From: Berkiella_A sp964633725
Lineage (GTDB): Bacteria; Pseudomonadota; Gammaproteobacteria; Berkiellales; Berkiellaceae
NCBI GenBank assembly: GCA_964633725.1
Contig: CAZWHY010000003.1
Span: 49,267-113,266 of the forward strand
DNA: 64,000 bases
Direction: 5' to 3'
This document shows positions 61,382 to 64,000 of the stretch, in pieces (positions within the stretch are counted from its first letter, which is position 1; each line of letters opens with the position of its first letter). Both the position numbers and the translations under genes were made by a program. The notes beneath the pieces were generated by a model. That model did no database searches. It was not told the DNA's origin and saw nothing but the letters and a program-made list of their open reading frames with translations.

Positions 61382-63982
61382 ATGTTAAGCGGTATAAAAT
61401 TAGCAAAATTTATTAAGGGAGCTACTGAAGAAGAAGAGGCCATCTTAAAAAAGGTTAAGAAACTGGTAGAGAAAAAACAATATAGTGTTAATGCAAGGCC
61501 GGTTAAAAAAGCAAAGTATCCCGAAACAACCCCTTTAATAGAGGCTGTAAGACAAGGTTTACAGAGCGTAATAGAATATTTATTGTCTAAAGGTGCCATG
61601 ATTGATGCTGTTGTATTGGGCGACCAAACTGCGCTAGATTTGGCTATCATTTTCGAACAAAGTGAAGCAGCTGAACTTCTAATAGAAAAAGGTGCTGATT
61701 TAATACATCGTGGTTCACAATCAGGCAATACACCGTTGCACCTTGCTGCAGCAAGAAGTTTACCAGATGTCGTGACTAGTCTCGTTCGAAAATTACCCCC
61801 TGAAGAATTAAATGCTCAATCTACACATTTAGCAACGCCCTTACACTTATCTGTCCTAGGGAATCAACCTGAGAATGCAAAGATACTTTTGCGAGCAGGC
61901 GCAGATGGCACACTTAGAGACATTCAAGATGTCGACCCTTTTGTTTTTGCATTATCAGTGAAGACGCCAGAAGTTGCAAAAATTATTTTAGAAAACGGCT
62001 ATTGCCTTAAGCCTCAACTATCAATGCAGGGGTTGTTACAATCACCCTTGGAGATAGTGCAAAAGAACATAAGAGCCAAAAGTAAAATCCCTTTCTATAA
62101 TTTATTGTTATACGCGGGTGCTGGGTTGGATATAAATAATATCCCAGAGACTATTTTAAAAAAATATAACCCCTTAAATAGGCCTATGGGGCCATTTTTG
62201 TTATTAGGTACAAAACAGTTAGCAGATATGGCTAAGCCAAAATTCGTGGTGATAAGTAATCTAGAGTCTTTAGAAATATGTTTAAAAAACCCAGATGTAA
62301 AAATTAATACAACACAATTAGCGCTATCGATACAAGCATTTGAGAATGAAAATTTAGAGTATATTGAACGAATTAAAGCCCTATTGCCAGAAGAAGAACT
62401 GGTCGACGCGCAAGAACAATATTCTAAAATACAACAAAGGGAAGAAGAATGTGACTTAAAACAACCCACTTTGAACAGTATAAGAAAAGATGAGTTTAGC
62501 CGCACTAAAAAAGTGCCCAGAGAGCATTGGAAAAAAGAATATGCTGTCTCTAAAGGCAGATTAGACTATACGTCAGAGGCTATACAAGCGTTATTGTTGG
62601 GTATACTGCTTGAGTTAAAGCAATCAGACAAAACTATAACGTTGAGCAATTTGGCAAATAGGCAAGTTATGGCTGTGCTGAATGCCGCGGTTGAACATAT
62701 ACATTTAGCAGGATCAACAATCCCAAAATGGCAAGCACAAATATTCCATGATTGTAGCCAAGGTATAGATAAAATTTATAAGTGTATGCTTTCAATCGCA
62801 AATGAGTTAGAAGATTTGCAGTGTTTTGATGGAAATGTGATTAACATGCAGGTTTTTGAGTCTTTTATTAAAGACATCTTTAGTCACTTCAGGATTGTTT
62901 TGCGCCAACAACATGTGAATGATTTTAATGCATTTGTGGATGCGCGTGTCGGTGCTTTGTTATATATGGCTAGAGCCTATATAAAACAAGGGAACATTGA
63001 TGTTGCTTTGACTTTGGCTCATAAGGCTATGCGTGAAAATACTAGCTTGGTACTCAATAATGAAAAATTAAAAATAAAAAGTAAAGATTACAAAGCTCGC
63101 GCAAAAAAAGTTTTTGTTGATATCTATCTATTACAGGGCTGGAATAAAAAAGCAGCACATTTATTTTTAGAGGTGATTGACTGTTACGGTCACTCCAATA
63201 TTTTGGATAATGGTCTTGTAGAAACCAGCAGGAATTTGTTGGAGAAAGATTTGAATCCAAGACTGAGACTGAAAGTATTAAGCGCCTTAAAACAATACAA
63301 TGATGGGATAAAGAACAACCAACGTATCAGGATGCAGCCAAACAAGCATGCGTTACTAAAAAGCCTGATATCTGAAATAGTATTACCTATGATAGATGAG
63401 CTGAAAATCAGTATATTTGACCTGGATGTCAGTCTGGTTTCTAAAGAATTGGACCGTTATGGTGATATTGTTGTAAACTCAGGTGATTTTAGCTTGGTTT
63501 TGACTGTGCCAAGGTTTAAAAATCGAAAAGATACTATAAAGTTTGCCATTAGCAAAAAATATGTTTTTTTAGATGTCATTACCTCTGACAAAACATTTAC
63601 TTTTAATTTAAAAGGTATAGTAAAGGCTCAAATGGAAGTATGTTTAGATGAGATTAAAAACTTGCTTGAGCCACAAGTGAAGGTCGTAGAACCTATTATT
63701 GTTTTGAGAGAAAAAACCAACTTACCAGAGAAACTTGCTGAATTATTAATTAGCAGCAAACAACCTGAGTATTATCCTGCTCAGTGTGAACCTTATCACC
63801 CTCCACAGATAAGAGAAAAAATAAAAACCAAAGGGGTTCCAGGCGCCGAGTATTTGGAAGTGGAACGTGAAGATGACTTGTCTGTATTCACTCCAAGTTA
63901 TGGTTTTGATGTAATGGAAGGCTATGGCCCCATTATCCCCATTACGCTGAGGGATCCCCACGAATTTCACAGAGATTCGTAG
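61382..63982 (+). CDS. Ankyrin-repeat protein, effector candidate
   Basis: The 866-residue protein carries about five ankyrin repeats in residues 40-215. Clear units are TPLIEAVRQGLQSVIEYLLS, TALDLAIIFEQSEAAELLIE, TPLHLAAARSLPDVVTSLVR and TPLHLSVLGNQPENAKILLR, followed by a degenerate one (DPFVFALSVKTPEVAKIILE). Residues 380-640 form a helical region with TPR-like helices (LLYMARAYIKQGNIDVALTL). The last 200 residues are mixed. No signal peptide or membrane helix. Ankyrin repeats bind host proteins in many Legionella and Coxiella effectors. Upstream a TTGACA-like box and ATATGTTAG lie near 61300-61316. The stop is 18 bases from the window edge. Confidence 0.85.
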   Translation: MLSGIKLAKFIKGATEEEEAILKKVKKLVEKKQYSVNARPVKKAKYPETTPLIEAVRQGLQSVIEYLLSKGAMIDAVVLGDQTALDLAIIFEQSEAAELLIEKGADLIHRGSQSGNTPLHLAAARSLPDVVTSLVRKLPPEELNAQSTHLATPLHLSVLGNQPENAKILLRAGADGTLRDIQDVDPFVFALSVKTPEVAKIILENGYCLKPQLSMQGLLQSPLEIVQKNIRAKSKIPFYNLLLYAGAGLDINNIPETILKKYNPLNRPMGPFLLLGTKQLADMAKPKFVVISNLESLEICLKNPDVKINTTQLALSIQAFENENLEYIERIKALLPEEELVDAQEQYSKIQQREEECDLKQPTLNSIRKDEFSRTKKVPREHWKKEYAVSKGRLDYTSEAIQALLLGILLELKQSDKTITLSNLANRQVMAVLNAAVEHIHLAGSTIPKWQAQIFHDCSQGIDKIYKCMLSIANELEDLQCFDGNVINMQVFESFIKDIFSHFRIVLRQQHVNDFNAFVDARVGALLYMARAYIKQGNIDVALTLAHKAMRENTSLVLNNEKLKIKSKDYKARAKKVFVDIYLLQGWNKKAAHLFLEVIDCYGHSNILDNGLVETSRNLLEKDLNPRLRLKVLSALKQYNDGIKNNQRIRMQPNKHALLKSLISEIVLPMIDELKISIFDLDVSLVSKELDRYGDIVVNSGDFSLVLTVPRFKNRKDTIKFAISKKYVFLDVITSDKTFTFNLKGIVKAQMEVCLDEIKNLLEPQVKVVEPIIVLREKTNLPEKLAELLISSKQPEYYPAQCEPYHPPQIREKIKTKGVPGAEYLEVEREDDLSVFTPSYGFDVMEGYGPIIPITLRDPHEFHRDS

Positions 63983-64000
63983 CATAAGGCATCCTCCATC

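Noticed and set aside
1..64000. tRNA, rRNA and riboswitch genes
   Set aside because: Reading the intergenic regions on both strands showed no cloverleaf, rRNA or recognisable riboswitch core; a covariance-model scan would be needed to exclude small RNAs.

Overview
The window is AT-rich, densely coded DNA from a Gram-negative gammaproteobacterium. Outer-membrane and envelope genes (pal, bamD, lpxH, zipA), the smc-zipA-ligA order and the bamD/rluD/pgeF/clpB neighbourhood all point there. Several long proteins of otherwise unknown family carry eukaryote-like modules: a RasGEF-like region, a U-box-like region, a C-x5-R phosphoinositide-phosphatase motif, ankyrin repeats and Sel1 repeats. Several also end in Glu-rich tails followed by a short basic or hydroxyl-rich end. 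Together these suggest an intracellular, Legionellales-like bacterium (Legionella/Coxiella/Berkiella type) with a Dot/Icm-like secretion system. No secretion gene lies in the window, so this is inference.

Layout. 0-1.1 kb: a truncated unknown gene and a small Ala-rich protein with an exact 45-bp tandem repeat. 1.3-6 kb: wrbA and an arsC-like gene (minus), acyP and pal (plus), proS and bamD (minus). 6.2-12.8 kb: two unknown genes, rluD, a broken pgeF remnant ending at a mobile-element terminus, and clpB behind a heat-shock-type promoter. 13-18.6 kb: an orphan UrtA-like binding protein, a DUF455 ferritin-like protein, a small membrane protein, then the RasGEF-like and U-box-like candidates. 18.6-27.2 kb: lpxH, ppiB, cysS, dtd, a 178-bp MITE-like element, glnS, a REP hairpin, a DUF3579 pair, pssA and leuA. 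27.4-34.3 kb: a REP-associated (Y1/HUH) transposase between inverted repeats, a Sel1-repeat protein, and hutI-hutU-hutH followed by a double-glycine-leader peptide gene. 34.3-42.4 kb: small unknown genes, nfuA, the second MITE copy, a degenerate SF1 helicase-like protein, the phosphoinositide-phosphatase-like protein and an orphan receiver. 42.5-48.8 kb: smc-zipA-ligA. 49-53.7 kb: two large effector-like genes, a short direct-repeat array and a glycerophosphodiester phosphodiesterase. 53.8-60.8 kb: an AddB/AddA-like recombination pair and a 5'-nucleotidase. 60.8-64 kb: a second double-glycine peptide and an ankyrin protein.

Three repeat families run through the window. (1) A MITE-like element of about 178 bp has two almost identical full copies and two solo ends; one solo end sits exactly where pgeF is cut off. 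(2) A hairpin-like motif with the conserved core GTGGCTGTCCT and complementary but changing flanks occurs at seven places, including both sides of the HUH transposase gene. (3) There is one classical GTAG-type REP hairpin. Two small peptides with textbook double-glycine leaders and a GTTAGCATAC-like motif shared upstream of several unknown genes are further leads. All calls come from reading the sequence; no database search was run.
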